64,000 nucleotides of DNA, taken from positions 65,579 to 129,578 of the forward strand of contig CAYSOF010000019.1 of assembly GCA_964432595.1 (NCBI GenBank), in the 5' to 3' direction. The notes beneath the pieces are model-generated. The model saw nothing but the letters and a program-made list of their open reading frames with translations. It was not told the DNA's origin and did not search any database. Shown piece after piece: positions 1 through 8,589 of this stretch. This stretch comes from DASYLJ01 sp964432595 (GTDB lineage Bacteria; Desulfobacterota; Binatia; DP-6). Numbering within the stretch: the first letter of the stretch is position 1; the number at the start of each line of letters is the position of its first letter. Position numbers and translations under genes: made by a program.

Positions 1-230
1 CGGCCGCCGCGCCGCTGGCATCGATCGCGCGGCCCTCGTTGTCGGAACGGGAATACGACGTGCTGCGTCTGGTCGCCCAGGGGCTGCGCAGCGCCCAGAT
101 CGCGACGCTGCGAAACCTGAGCATCAAGACCGTCCACACGCACCGGCAGAACCTGATGGCGAAGCTCGGAGTCCGCGGCTCGGCGCAGATGGTCTTCCGG
201 GCGATGTCGCTCGGCCTGCTCGATCCCTGA
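1..230 (+). CDS. LuxR-family regulator, C-terminal part (cut by window edge)
   Basis: The visible part is the C-terminal LuxR/GerE helix-turn-helix DNA-binding domain, with the family signatures LSEREYDVLRLVAQG and SIKTVHTHRQNLMAKLGV, followed by a stop. The frame stays open to the first base of the window, so the start and any receiver or sensor domain lie upstream. Its ending, with a conserved GLLDP-like tail, resembles that of the response regulator encoded convergently just downstream (GLIPPR), so the two may be paralogues. Only 8 bases separate the two convergent stops. Target genes cannot be told from the fragment. Confidence 0.85.
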   Translation, partial: AAAPLASIARPSLSEREYDVLRLVAQGLRSAQIATLRNLSIKTVHTHRQNLMAKLGVRGSAQMVFRAMSLGLLDP

Positions 231-238
231 CGCCACCG

Positions 239-904
239 TCAGCGCGGCGGGATCAGCCCGAGCCGGAGCGCCTCGCGGACGAGCATCGACGCGTTCCGGA
301 CGCCCAGCTTCCGCATCACGTTGGCGCGATGGGCGTGGACCGTCTTCACGCTGAGCGCCAGCGTCTCGGCGATCTGGGAATTCGTCCGTCCCTTGACGAC
401 GAGCCCGAGGACCTGCCGCTCGCGCGCCGTCAGGGCCACCGTGGGCGTCGCGGCGACGTCGGGCGCGGAGGCCTCGCTGCGCACGAGCAGGTCGGCGGAA
501 ATCGGGCAGAGATAGCCGCGGCCCTCGGACACGGCGCGGATGGCGTCGACGAGGCTCGCCGAGCGCGTCCGGGCCGCGACGCACGCTCGGGCGCCTGCGC
601 CGATGACGGCGCTCACCTGCGCGCGATCGGCGAACGACGCGAGGACGACCACCGGCACCACCGCCCCCAGCCGCGCGATCTGCGCGAGCACCTCGCGGGA
701 CTCGACGTCGCGCCCGTCGACCGCCACCACCCCGACCTCGATCCCCGGCTCCGGCGCGGCGCGCACCAGCTCGTCGGCGCCGTCCAGCGTCCCGGCACTG
801 ACCACGAAGTCAGGCTCCTTCGAGAGCAGTGCCGCGAGGCCCTCGGAGACGGATGGAAACGGTCCGACGACGAGAATGGTGATCGATTTGCCGCGACGAC
901 TCAT
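239..904 (-). CDS. NarL/LuxR-type response regulator with a degenerate receiver domain
   Basis: This 221-residue protein has a receiver-like alpha/beta domain (about residues 8-125) and a C-terminal LuxR-type helix-turn-helix (about 155-218; LTARERQVLGLVVKG and SVKTVHAHRANVMRKLGV). The presumed phosphoacceptor strand reads VGVVAVDGRD, so an Asp is there. The usual Thr/Ser position falls in VVLASF, and the conserved Lys position reads ACVAARTR, with no obvious Lys. The receiver may therefore respond poorly to phosphorylation or act as a pseudo-receiver. No histidine kinase is adjacent. It is divergent from the chemoreceptor cluster, with an intergenic region of nearly 400 bases between them, so it may control that cluster; this is inference. 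Confidence 0.85.
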   Translation of the reverse strand: MSRRGKSITILVVGPFPSVSEGLAALLSKEPDFVVSAGTLDGADELVRAAPEPGIEVGVVAVDGRDVESREVLAQIARLGAVVPVVVLASFADRAQVSAVIGAGARACVAARTRSASLVDAIRAVSEGRGYLCPISADLLVRSEASAPDVAATPTVALTARERQVLGLVVKGRTNSQIAETLALSVKTVHAHRANVMRKLGVRNASMLVREALRLGLIPPR

Positions 905-1288
905 GAGCGACTACGCATTCAATCACCGTGAGTCGGGACCGACCGCATGATCGAGACGCCAACGGATACACGAGTTACGCGCGAGTAGCGAGTCGATTTC
1001 GCTTCGAAGCGACATCGTTTTGTCGCAACCATTCGCGGTCGACGTATGCGTGACACTGGATCGCTACACACCTAGCTGCAATGCTCTAGGTCCATCCCGG
1101 ATTCCTGTCCGCCAGTGTCCTGTCAAGTACCTAGGGCATCCGCGGGCCGGCGCGTGCGAGATATGCCTAGGTAGGGTCCGACAAGTCGCCGGATTGGTTG
1201 AGCGGGTCGTCGGCTCCGCCGCCGCGCGACGCATCGGCCTGCGTGGAGGCGCCGGCACACGGCATGGTTTCTGCTCTTCCACCGCCGC
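905..1288. other. Divergent intergenic region with palindromes
   Basis: No gene is visible between the divergent response regulator and the small gene before the chemoreceptor. The stretch has lower GC than its surroundings. It holds a perfect 14-base palindrome, TCGCTTCGAAGCGA, at 999-1012, and a cluster of CTAGG-containing words near 1086, 1131 and 1166, two of which contain the full CCTAGG. These are reasonable candidates for regulator binding in a two-way promoter region, but no clear sigma-70 box pair stands out. Confidence 0.45.
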
Positions 1289-1627
1289 ATGGCCATCGAT
1301 GCGAACACGCTGACGGCGCTCGCCGACGCGCTCGCCCGCGTCGACGCGCAGGTCGCCGCGGTGGGTGCACGAGGGGAGCACATCGCGGCGCAGCTGCAGG
1401 GGCTGGCGGCCCGCATGCAGTCGGCGTTCACGCTGCTCGCCTCGGCCCCGGCGGACGACGTCGAGGCCGACGCGTTGCGCGCCGAGCTCGATGCGGCGGC
1501 GCACGTCATGACGGCACTGGCGACACGCTGCCTGCTCGACCTCGCGCGAGCCGGCCGCATTCTGGCGGAAGGGGCACAGCCGCTCGCCACCCCGCCGTCG
1601 TATCGACCTACGACCTATCACGCGTGA
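1289..1627 (+). CDS. Small helical hypothetical protein upstream of a chemoreceptor
   Basis: This 112-residue protein is unrecognised. It is rich in Ala, Leu, Arg and Glu in heptad-like patterns and is probably alpha-helical throughout, with no signal peptide or membrane segment. It ends 34 bases before a soluble chemoreceptor gene on the same strand and is probably cotranscribed with it. A role as a small partner of the receptor or as a scaffold is possible but unsupported. The ATG was chosen because the codon pattern becomes gene-like from there. No strong ribosome binding site precedes it. Confidence 0.55.
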   Translation: MAIDANTLTALADALARVDAQVAAVGARGEHIAAQLQGLAARMQSAFTLLASAPADDVEADALRAELDAAAHVMTALATRCLLDLARAGRILAEGAQPLATPPSYRPTTYHA

Positions 1628-1661
1628 TGGACGGCGGCGCGACCGCCAAGGAGAGACACGG

Positions 1662-3449
1662 ATGAGCCGATTGCAGCATCGTGGACGCAGCACCGCGCGT
1701 GCGACGGTGGCGACCCTCGAACGGTCGTCGAGCCAGTCGTCGCTGGCCGAGGCGCAGGCCAACACCAAGGCGGTGCTCGAGGTGGTGGAGGCGCTCGGCC
1801 GCGCGACGAACGCCCAGGAGGTCGTGACGTCGGCACTCGAGGCGGTGAAGTCGGCCTTCGGCTGGGCCTACGGCTCGTTCTGGGCGTACGACCCGCGGGA
1901 AAACGCCCTGCGGTTCTCGCTCGAGTCGGGCACCGTCACGGAGGAGTTCCGCCGCATCACCCAGGAAGCACGGTTCCGCGAGGGCGAGGGCCTCTCCGGC
2001 CGCGCCTGGAAGACGCGCGACCTCTTCTTCGTCCAGGACCTCGGCGAGATGCGCGACTGCTGCCGCGCCCCCGCCGCGCAGCGCGCGGGCGTCAAGTCGG
2101 GCGTCTGCTTCCCGATCATCGTGCAGGGCGAGGTCCGCGGCACGATGGACTTCTTCGCGCTCGAGACGCTGACGCTGTCCGACGAGCGCCTGGAAGTGCT
2201 GCGCAGCGTCGGCAAGCTGGTGTCGTCCGCGCTCGAGCGCCAGCAGTCGGCGGACGAGGCGGTGCGCATCAGGAACATGATGGAGAACGCGCCGATCAAC
2301 GTCATCTTCGCCGACCAGGACATGACCATCCAGTATCTGAACCCGGCGTCGAAGAAGACGCTCAAGACCATCGAGCAGTACCTCCCGGTCACCGCCGACA
2401 AGGTGCTCGGCGCGTCGATCGACATCTTCCACAAGCATCCCGAGCACCAGCGGAAGATGCTGGCCGACCCGCGCAACCTGCCGCATCGCGCGGTCATCCA
2501 GGTGGGCCCCGAGCGGCTCGACCTGCTCGTCAGCGCGATCCTCGACGCGAGCGGGAACTACCTGGGCCCGATGCTGACCTGGGAGGTCGTCACCGCGAAG
2601 CTCGCCGCCGAGGAGCGCGAGCGCGCGATGACCGAGCAGATGCGCACGGTGCTGTCCAAGGTGACCGAGAGCGCGCAGGCGGTTGCCGCTGCGTCCGAGG
2701 AGCTCACCGTCAGCAGCCAGCAGATGAGCACGAACGCGGACGAGACGTCGGCCCAGGCCACGGTCGTGTCCGCGGCGGCCGAGCAGGTGAGCAGCAACGT
2801 CGGCACGGTCGCCACCGCGACCGAGGAGATGACGGCGAGCATCCGCGAGATCGCGAAGAACGCGACCGACGCGGCGAAGGTCGCCACGACGGCCGTCAAG
2901 GTCGCCGAGGAGACCAACGGGAAGGTCGCCGCGCTCAGCGAGAGCAGCGCCGAGATCGGCAAGGTCATCAAGGTGATCACGTCGATCGCCCAGCAGACGA
3001 ACCTGCTGGCGCTGAACGCCACCATCGAGGCGGCGCGCGCCGGCGAGGCGGGCAAGGGCTTCGCGGTCGTCGCGAACGAGGTGAAGGAGCTCGCCAAGGA
3101 GACCGCCAAGGCGACCGAGGAGATCGGCCAGAAGATCGAGGCCATCCAGACGGACACCCGCGGCGCCATCGACGCCATCGCGCAGATCGGCACCATCATC
3201 AACCAGATCAACGACATCCAGAACACGATCGCCAGCGCCGTCGAAGAGCAGACCGCCACGACGAACGAGATCGGCCGCAACGTCGCCCAGGCGGCGAAGG
3301 GCAGCGCCGAGATCGCGCAGAACATCACGGGCGTCGCGCAGGCCGCGCAGAACACGACGTCCGGCGCGAACGACACGCTCAAGGCGGCAGGCGAGCTGGC
3401 GCGGATGGGCGCCGAGCTGCAGAGCATCGTCGCGGAAGTGAAGCAGTAG
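1662..3449 (+). CDS. Soluble methyl-accepting chemotaxis protein (GAF-PAS-MCP signal domain)
   Basis: This 595-residue cytoplasmic chemoreceptor has no transmembrane segment. A GAF domain spans about residues 35-195, a PAS-like domain about 203-310 (beginning near ENAPINVIFADQDM), and the MCP signalling coiled coil about 325-590. The CheA/CheW-binding hairpin tip, with the core TNLLALNATIEAARAGE, lies near residue 445. The GAF domain carries a neighbouring Cys pair (C133, C134, in MRDCCRAP) and a third Cys at about 149, which could bind metal, heme or a redox ligand; this is inference. A strong Shine-Dalgarno sequence (AAGGAGAG) precedes the ATG. No other che gene lies in the window. A paralogue follows directly. 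Confidence 0.92.
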   Translation: MSRLQHRGRSTARATVATLERSSSQSSLAEAQANTKAVLEVVEALGRATNAQEVVTSALEAVKSAFGWAYGSFWAYDPRENALRFSLESGTVTEEFRRITQEARFREGEGLSGRAWKTRDLFFVQDLGEMRDCCRAPAAQRAGVKSGVCFPIIVQGEVRGTMDFFALETLTLSDERLEVLRSVGKLVSSALERQQSADEAVRIRNMMENAPINVIFADQDMTIQYLNPASKKTLKTIEQYLPVTADKVLGASIDIFHKHPEHQRKMLADPRNLPHRAVIQVGPERLDLLVSAILDASGNYLGPMLTWEVVTAKLAAEERERAMTEQMRTVLSKVTESAQAVAAASEELTVSSQQMSTNADETSAQATVVSAAAEQVSSNVGTVATATEEMTASIREIAKNATDAAKVATTAVKVAEETNGKVAALSESSAEIGKVIKVITSIAQQTNLLALNATIEAARAGEAGKGFAVVANEVKELAKETAKATEEIGQKIEAIQTDTRGAIDAIAQIGTIINQINDIQNTIASAVEEQTATTNEIGRNVAQAAKGSAEIAQNITGVAQAAQNTTSGANDTLKAAGELARMGAELQSIVAEVKQ

Positions 3450-3713
3450 ACTCGATATCGCATCGCGGGCGCGGGGACGCATCGGAATCGAATGCGCCAC
3501 CGCGCCACCAAATTGCCGGACGACGCCTCCGGCGACGACGCGCTGACGAGGCGAGCGACGGGGGATCGCTCGCCTCGTCCGCCGTGTGTCACCGACCCGG
3601 CAGGATTCCCTAGGCGTCATGCGGCGCGTCTTCACTATCGCGTGAGCCATCGACACGGAATTCAACATCCGATGCGATCTGCAGGCGGCATGCTTTCTGC
3701 TTTGAGTGCCGGC

Positions 3714-5147
3714 ATGCGCACCGGCCGCCCAACGTCCCGTGACCGATCCACCACGCGAGTCGAGCAGCGGACGCTCGACCGCACGGCCGTCGACGCGACG
3801 GCCGCCGAGGCACGCGAGAACACACACGCGGTCCTGCGACTCGTCGACGCTCTCGCGCGTGCCTCGACGGCCGACGAGGTGCTGGCCGCCGCGCTCGGCG
3901 CCGTGCGGTCCGCATTCGGGTGGGCCTACGGCTCCTACTGGCGCCTCGACCCGAACGCCCGCGCTCTTCGCTTCGCGCTCGAGTCGGGCGCCGTCACGGA
4001 GGAATTCCGGGTCGTCACCCGCGAGGCCCGCTTCGCGGAAGGCGAAGGCCTCTCCGGCCGTGCCTGGCAGAGCCGCGACCTCTACTTCGTGCAGGACCTC
4101 GGCGAGATGCGCGACTGCTGCCGCGCGCCCGTCGCGCAGCGCGCCGGCGTCCGGTCGGGCGTGTGCTTCCCGATCGTCGTCGACGGCGCGGTCCGCGGCA
4201 CCATGGACTTCTTCGCGCTCGACGTGCTGCAGCCGTCCGAGGAGCGGCTCGACGTGCTGCGCAGCATCGGCAAGCTGGTCTCGTCCGCCATCGAGCGCCA
4301 GGAGCGCATGGACGCCGCGACGCGGATGACCGCGCAGGTGCGCGCGGTGATGGAGAAGCTGTCCGAGAGCGCGCGCGGCGTCGCGTCGGCCGGCGACGAG
4401 CTGCGCGCCGCCAGCCAGCAGATGCGCACGAATGCCGACGAGACGTCCGAGCAGGCGACGGCCGTCTCGTCGACGGCGAATCAGGTGAGCGTGAACGTGT
4501 CGACGGTCGCCACCGGCACCGAGGAGCTCGCGTCGAGCATCCGCGAGATCGCGGAGAGCGCGAGCAACGCGGCGCGCGTCGCGACGACGGCCGTGCAGGT
4601 CGTCGATCAGACCAACACCACCGTGGCCGCGCTCAGCGAGAGCAGCGCGCAGATCGGCAAGGTGGTGAAGATGATCACGGCCATCGCCCAGCAGACGAAC
4701 CTGCTGGCGCTGAACGCCACGATCGAAGCGGCACGTGCCGGCGAGGCGGGCAAGGGATTCGCCGTCGTCGCGAACGAGGTGAAGGAGCTCGCCAAGGAGA
4801 CCGCGAAGGCGACCGAGGAGATCGAGCACAAGATCGACGCGATCCAGGCCGACACGCGCGGCGCCGTCGAGGCGATGGCGCAGGTGAGCGGCATCATCCA
4901 CTCGATCAGCGACCTCCAGAACACGATCGCCAGCGCGGTCGAAGAGCAGACCGCCACCACGAACGAGATCGGTCGCCACGTCGCCGAGGCGGCGCGCGGC
5001 GCGTCGAGCATTGCCGAGAACATCACCACCGTCGCGCACGCGGCGAAGAGCACGACGGCCGGCGCGGAAGCCGTGGAGCGCGCGGCCGGCAACCTGGCGC
5101 AGATGGGCGCCACCCTCGAACAGCTCGTCTCGGAGGCAACGCTGTAG
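3714..5147 (+). CDS. Soluble methyl-accepting chemotaxis protein (GAF-MCP signal domain)
   Basis: This is a 477-residue paralogue of the preceding chemoreceptor, with the same GAF domain (about residues 37-195), including the MRDCCRAP Cys pair, and the same MCP hairpin (TNLLALNATIEAARAGE). It lacks the PAS domain, so it joins the signalling coiled coil directly. The frame is open further upstream, with ATGs at 3672 and 3690. The ATG at 3714 was chosen because it gives the same distance to the first conserved helix (NTHAVL) as in the paralogue. No start here has a strong ribosome binding site. It lacks membrane segments, so it should sense a cytoplasmic signal. A tandem duplication followed by gain or loss of the PAS domain is likely. 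Confidence 0.88.
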   Translation: MRTGRPTSRDRSTTRVEQRTLDRTAVDATAAEARENTHAVLRLVDALARASTADEVLAAALGAVRSAFGWAYGSYWRLDPNARALRFALESGAVTEEFRVVTREARFAEGEGLSGRAWQSRDLYFVQDLGEMRDCCRAPVAQRAGVRSGVCFPIVVDGAVRGTMDFFALDVLQPSEERLDVLRSIGKLVSSAIERQERMDAATRMTAQVRAVMEKLSESARGVASAGDELRAASQQMRTNADETSEQATAVSSTANQVSVNVSTVATGTEELASSIREIAESASNAARVATTAVQVVDQTNTTVAALSESSAQIGKVVKMITAIAQQTNLLALNATIEAARAGEAGKGFAVVANEVKELAKETAKATEEIEHKIDAIQADTRGAVEAMAQVSGIIHSISDLQNTIASAVEEQTATTNEIGRHVAEAARGASSIAENITTVAHAAKSTTAGAEAVERAAGNLAQMGATLEQLVSEATL

Positions 5148-5160
5148 GCCTCCGTCCCGA

Positions 5161-5198
5161 GGCGCCGCCGGTCTGACTGGCCTCGGGCCGGCGGCGCC
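5161..5198. terminator. Bidirectional hairpin terminator between convergent genes
   Basis: GGCGCCGCCGG at 5161-5171 is the exact reverse complement of CCGGCGGCGCC at 5188-5198, giving an 11-base GC stem with a 16-base loop. It lies between the stop of the second chemoreceptor and the convergent stop of the cyclase-family gene. No T-run follows on either strand, so it is a GC-type hairpin rather than a textbook intrinsic terminator. Confidence 0.55.
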
Positions 5199-5209
5199 AC
5201 CCGCTTCGT

Positions 5210-6130
5210 CTACTTGACGGCGAGCGGATTGATCGGCGACCCGACGCCGCCCGTCACGCGGAGCGGCGGCGCGCTGAAGAGGAACGTCCAGACGCCGTCC
5301 GTCGCGCAGTCGTCGGCCAGCGCGTCGAGGTCGAACATCTCGCCGAGCGTCAGCCCCATGTCGCGGATGCAGAGCATGTGCAGCGGCAGCATCAGCGCCG
5401 GATCTTCGAGCGGGTAGACCTCGACCATGTTCGTGTCCGTCGCCACGGCCGCCACCTCGCGTGCGTGCAGCCATTCCGCGCACGCCGTGCCGAGCCCCGG
5501 CATCTGCCGCATGTAGGCGATGCGATCGCCGTCGACGGTGAAGCAGCGCATGTGACCCGTGCGGATCAGGAGGACGTCGCCCGACTCGACGCGCACGCCC
5601 TGCCGCTGCTCCGCGGCTTCGAGGTCCGCCGGCCCGATCGCGAGCCCAGGCGCCAGGCGCTCGACGCCATGGCTGCGCGCGACGTCCAGCAGCACGCCGC
5701 GCGACACGACGCCCGCCGCCATCTTGTCGATGCCGTTCTTGCCCGCGCCCGCCGCCGTCAACGTCGCGACCGAGTGCCCGTTGTAGAGCTGCCCGCCGTA
5801 ATGGACGTGGGCGAGGCTGTCCCACTGCGTCGCGCACTGGAGCGGCATCATGATCACGTCGTCGGCATACCGTGCCCCGTCCGGATCGGCGCTCATCGGG
5901 TTGTTCGTCGACGTCATCAGGTGGACGGGATTGATGCGGCCCGCCTGGCCGAACTGCGGCCCTTCGTTGCCGAAGGTCAGCGACAGGCTGAAGACGACGC
6001 CGCGCCGCACGCACGTCGCCGCGCGCTGGATCACCGCGGGCGTGACGAAATTCATCGTCCCGCGCTCGTCGTCGGCGCCCCAGCGTCCCCAGTTCGACAC
6101 CCGGCGTGCGATCGCGCCGAGCTTCTCCAT
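5210..6130 (-). CDS. Cyclase-family (kynurenine formamidase-like) metal-dependent hydrolase
   Basis: This 306-residue protein belongs to the putative cyclase family, Zn- or Mn-dependent hydrolases related to kynurenine formamidase. The metal-site region appears as QWDSLAHVHYGG, the TQWD-x-x-x-H form common in the long bacterial branch of the family. It starts 8 bases after the stop of an F420-type oxidoreductase gene, so the two form an operon. No tryptophan pathway gene is near, so it probably hydrolyses an amide, ester or lactone formed in the neighbouring oxidative pathway; this is inference. The ATG at 6130 was chosen because upstream codons run into the preceding gene. Confidence 0.82.
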   Translation of the reverse strand: MEKLGAIARRVSNWGRWGADDERGTMNFVTPAVIQRAATCVRRGVVFSLSLTFGNEGPQFGQAGRINPVHLMTSTNNPMSADPDGARYADDVIMMPLQCATQWDSLAHVHYGGQLYNGHSVATLTAAGAGKNGIDKMAAGVVSRGVLLDVARSHGVERLAPGLAIGPADLEAAEQRQGVRVESGDVLLIRTGHMRCFTVDGDRIAYMRQMPGLGTACAEWLHAREVAAVATDTNMVEVYPLEDPALMLPLHMLCIRDMGLTLGEMFDLDALADDCATDGVWTFLFSAPPLRVTGGVGSPINPLAVK

Positions 6131-6138
6131 GCCGGGGC

Positions 6139-7137
6139 TCACGCGTTGGCCTCGGCGAGGACGCGCATCGCGTTCGCGTCCGTCGTCCCCGCGAGGATCG
6201 TCGTGACGGGGCTCGCCTTCCACGCCTGCAACCGATCCTTGATGCGGGCCGGCGAGCCGACCAGCGAGATCTCGTCGGCGAATTCGTCGGGGACCGCCGC
6301 CGCCGCCTCGTCGCGGCGGCCCGCGAAGAAGAGGTCCTGGATCTTGTCGACCGCGTCGCCGTACCCCATGCGCCGCACGAGGTTGGCGTGGAAGTTCTGC
6401 TTCTTGGCGCCCATCCCGCCGATGTAGAACGCGAGCATGTACTTCACGGGGACGAGCGCCGCCTCGAGGTCGTCGTTCACGTTCACCGTGACGGGGCACG
6501 CGATCTCGAAGCCCTTCGGCGCCCCCTGCAGCGAGTCGGCGTACACCTCGGGCCGGTACGGCGAGTAGTACAGCGGCAGCCAGCCCTCACAGAGCTCCGT
6601 CGCCATCGCGATGTTCTTCGGGCCCTCGGCGGCGAGGAAGAACGGGATGTGGTCGCGGAGCGGCCGCGTGATGAGCTTGAGCGGCTTGCCGAGCCCCGAG
6701 CCGCCGCGCAGGGGCAGCTGGTAGTGCTCGCCCTCGAACGTGAGCGGCCCCTCGCGACGCAGCATCTGCCGCATCAGCGTGAGGAACTCGCGCATGCGCG
6801 CCATCGGCTTCGGGAACGGCTGCCCGTACCACCCCTCGACGACCTGCGGTCCGGAGACGCCGAAGCCGAGGATCAGCCGGCCGTGCGACAGGTGGTCGAG
6901 CGTCATGGCCGTCATCGCGACGCACGCGGGCGTGCGCGCGGAGATCTGGATGATGCTGGTGCCGAGCTTGATCTTCTTCGTGTTCGCGCCGATCCACGCG
7001 AGCGGCGAGATCGCGTCGGAGCCGTAGGCCTCCGCGGTCCACACCGAGTCGTAGCCGAGGCGCTCCGCCTCGATCGCCATCGGCGTCGGATCCGACGGGC
7101 CGAACATCCAGTAACCGACCATGAGGCCGAGCTTCAT
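6139..7137 (-). CDS. Luciferase-like (LLM) F420-dependent oxidoreductase
   Basis: This 332-residue TIM-barrel protein of the bacterial luciferase-like family resembles the LLM class F420-dependent branch. Family features include the N-terminal strand LGLMVGYWMFG, AERLGYDSVWTAEAYG, LGTSIIQISARTP, and a C-terminal VGSPARIKDRLQAW segment. It probably transfers hydride between F420 (or FMN) and an unknown organic substrate in the cytoplasm. It leads an operon with the cyclase-family hydrolase. A good ribosome binding site (AAGGAGA) precedes the ATG, and a promoter is visible upstream. Cofactor choice cannot be settled from sequence by eye. Confidence 0.86.
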   Translation of the reverse strand: MKLGLMVGYWMFGPSDPTPMAIEAERLGYDSVWTAEAYGSDAISPLAWIGANTKKIKLGTSIIQISARTPACVAMTAMTLDHLSHGRLILGFGVSGPQVVEGWYGQPFPKPMARMREFLTLMRQMLRREGPLTFEGEHYQLPLRGGSGLGKPLKLITRPLRDHIPFFLAAEGPKNIAMATELCEGWLPLYYSPYRPEVYADSLQGAPKGFEIACPVTVNVNDDLEAALVPVKYMLAFYIGGMGAKKQNFHANLVRRMGYGDAVDKIQDLFFAGRRDEAAAAVPDEFADEISLVGSPARIKDRLQAWKASPVTTILAGTTDANAMRVLAEANA

Positions 7138-7162
7138 TCGTGAGGGTCTCCTTCGGCGCTTC

Positions 7163-7191
7163 TCGTAGCGTGGCCGATTCGCTACTGGCAA
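7163..7191 (-). promoter_or_regulatory. Sigma-70-like promoter of the oxidoreductase/cyclase operon
   Basis: Read on the minus strand, TTGCCA (7191-7186) and CTACGA (7168-7163) are separated by exactly 17 bases. This matches the TTGACn-17-CTAnnn form seen before several other genes in the window. A leader with a Shine-Dalgarno sequence follows. Confidence 0.5.
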
Positions 7192-7220
7192 GTCTCACAC
7201 CCCGATTGGAGGACGTGCAC

Positions 7221-7922
7221 ATGGCGAACGACGTCTGCGTTGTCACCGGAGTGGGACCAGGCACGGGCGCGGCGCTGGTCCGACGATTCGCCGCGAGCGG
7301 CCATCGCGTGGCGATGCTCGCGCGCTCCACGGAGACGCTCGGCAAGCTCGAAGCGGAGGTGCCGTCGGCACGGGGCTTCGCGTGCGACGTCGGCGATCAG
7401 GGGTCGGTCCGCGAGGCGTTCGCGCAGATCCGGACCGAGCTCGGCACGCCGACGGTGCTGCTGCACAACGCGGGCAGCGGCGTCTTCAGCAACGTCATGG
7501 ACACGCCGCCCGACCTGTTCGAGGCCGCCTGGCGCGTGAACGCGCTCGGGCTGCTGCTCTGCACGCACGCCGTCGTTCCGGGCATGCTCGAGACGGGACG
7601 CGGCACGATCGTCGTCACCGGCGCGACGGCGTCGCTCCGCGGTGGCGCGAACTTCGCGGCATTCGCGTCGGCGAAGGCGGCGCAGCGCAACCTCGCGCAG
7701 TCGATGGCGCGCAGCCTCGGACCGCGCGGCATCCACGTCGCCTACGTCATCGTCGACGGCGTGATCGACATCCCGAACACGCGCGCGATGCTACCCGACC
7801 GTCCCGACGACTTCTTCCTTCGCGCGGACGCGATCGCGGAGACGGTGCACCACCTGGCGCACCAGGACCGCAGCGCGTGGACGTTCGAGCTCGACGTGCG
7901 GCCGTTCCAGGAGAAGTGGTGA
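7221..7922 (+). CDS. Short-chain dehydrogenase/reductase-like protein with Phe at the catalytic Tyr position
   Basis: This 233-residue protein has a Rossmann fold. The cofactor loop is TGVGPGTG, and LLHNAGSG stands for the usual NNAG. The active-site stretch reads FAAFASAKAA, where classical SDRs have YxxxK: the Lys remains but the Tyr is Phe. A Ser/Thr-rich VTGATAS strand precedes it. Related atypical SDRs with Phe here exist, so this is a family trait rather than a random mutation, but classical dehydrogenase chemistry is doubtful. The start is fixed by GGAGG 11 bases before the ATG. It converges on the TPR gene with only 7 bases between them. Confidence 0.82.
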   Translation: MANDVCVVTGVGPGTGAALVRRFAASGHRVAMLARSTETLGKLEAEVPSARGFACDVGDQGSVREAFAQIRTELGTPTVLLHNAGSGVFSNVMDTPPDLFEAAWRVNALGLLLCTHAVVPGMLETGRGTIVVTGATASLRGGANFAAFASAKAAQRNLAQSMARSLGPRGIHVAYVIVDGVIDIPNTRAMLPDRPDDFFLRADAIAETVHHLAHQDRSAWTFELDVRPFQEKW

Positions 7923-7929
7923 CGCGGCG

Positions 7930-8493
7930 TCAGGCGCCGAGCGCGCGGCCGAGGTCGTCGAGCCCGTCGAAGGCCGGCGCCTCGGCGCACAGCACGTCGT
8001 ACTCGCGCCGCGCGGCCTCGGCCTGCCCGAGCCGCAGGTAGACCGCCCCCAGCGCGAAGCGGACGGCATGCTGCGCCGGCTGCCGGCCGACGAATCCCGC
8101 GAGCCGCTCCGCGAGCGCATCCCAGCGCTCGAGCGCCGATCCGGCGCGCAGCAGCCAGTGCAGCGCTTCCGCGTCGTCGACGTGCTCGCGAGCGACCGCG
8201 TCGAACAGGTCCCAGGCCCGCTCCGCCTCCCCCAGGCCGAGCGCGGCCATGCCGCTGCCGAGCCGGGCGCGGCGGGTGTCGGCACCGCAGGTGGCCGCGG
8301 TCTCGAACGCGGCGCGGGCCGTCTGCGGATCGCGCTGCTGCAGCGCCACCACGCCGCGCAGCAGCCAGGCCGCACCGTCACCGGGATCGCGGGCGAGCAG
8401 CACCTCGACCGCACGGCCCGCATCGTCGACACGGCCGGCTTCGAGCGCGGCGCGGGCCGCGGCGTGCTCCGGAGGAAGATCGAGGGTCTGCAT
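7930..8493 (-). CDS. TPR-repeat protein
   Basis: This 187-residue, Ala/Leu/Arg-rich protein consists of about five degenerate tetratricopeptide repeats, for example the helix pairs around AARAALEAGRVDDAGRAVE and AVYLRLGQAEAARREYD. No signal peptide or membrane segment is visible. It probably acts as a protein-interaction scaffold. It is divergent from the TenA/PqqC-like gene; the start-to-start gap is about 130 bases. The ATG at 8493 is the only start giving a pure TPR protein; longer versions read through unrelated sequence. Confidence 0.72.
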   Translation of the reverse strand: MQTLDLPPEHAAARAALEAGRVDDAGRAVEVLLARDPGDGAAWLLRGVVALQQRDPQTARAAFETAATCGADTRRARLGSGMAALGLGEAERAWDLFDAVAREHVDDAEALHWLLRAGSALERWDALAERLAGFVGRQPAQHAVRFALGAVYLRLGQAEAARREYDVLCAEAPAFDGLDDLGRALGA

Positions 8494-8589
8494 GCGGTCC
8501 CGGCCATGCAAGGACGTGCCAGCCGTAAACGCCGTATGGACGTGGTCCCCGCGCGGCAACTTCCGCCGCGTGCGGCAGCAAGTGCCGCC

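Noticed and set aside
3492..3713. N-terminal extension of the second chemoreceptor
   Set aside because: It is not matched in the paralogue, is Arg/His/Pro-rich and has no ribosome binding site; the start at 3714 fits the alignment.
1608..6014. A 1468-codon open frame on the minus strand across both chemoreceptor genes
   Set aside because: It is a GC-driven shadow of two well-supported genes. Its translation is Arg/Asp/Gly-rich without any domain.
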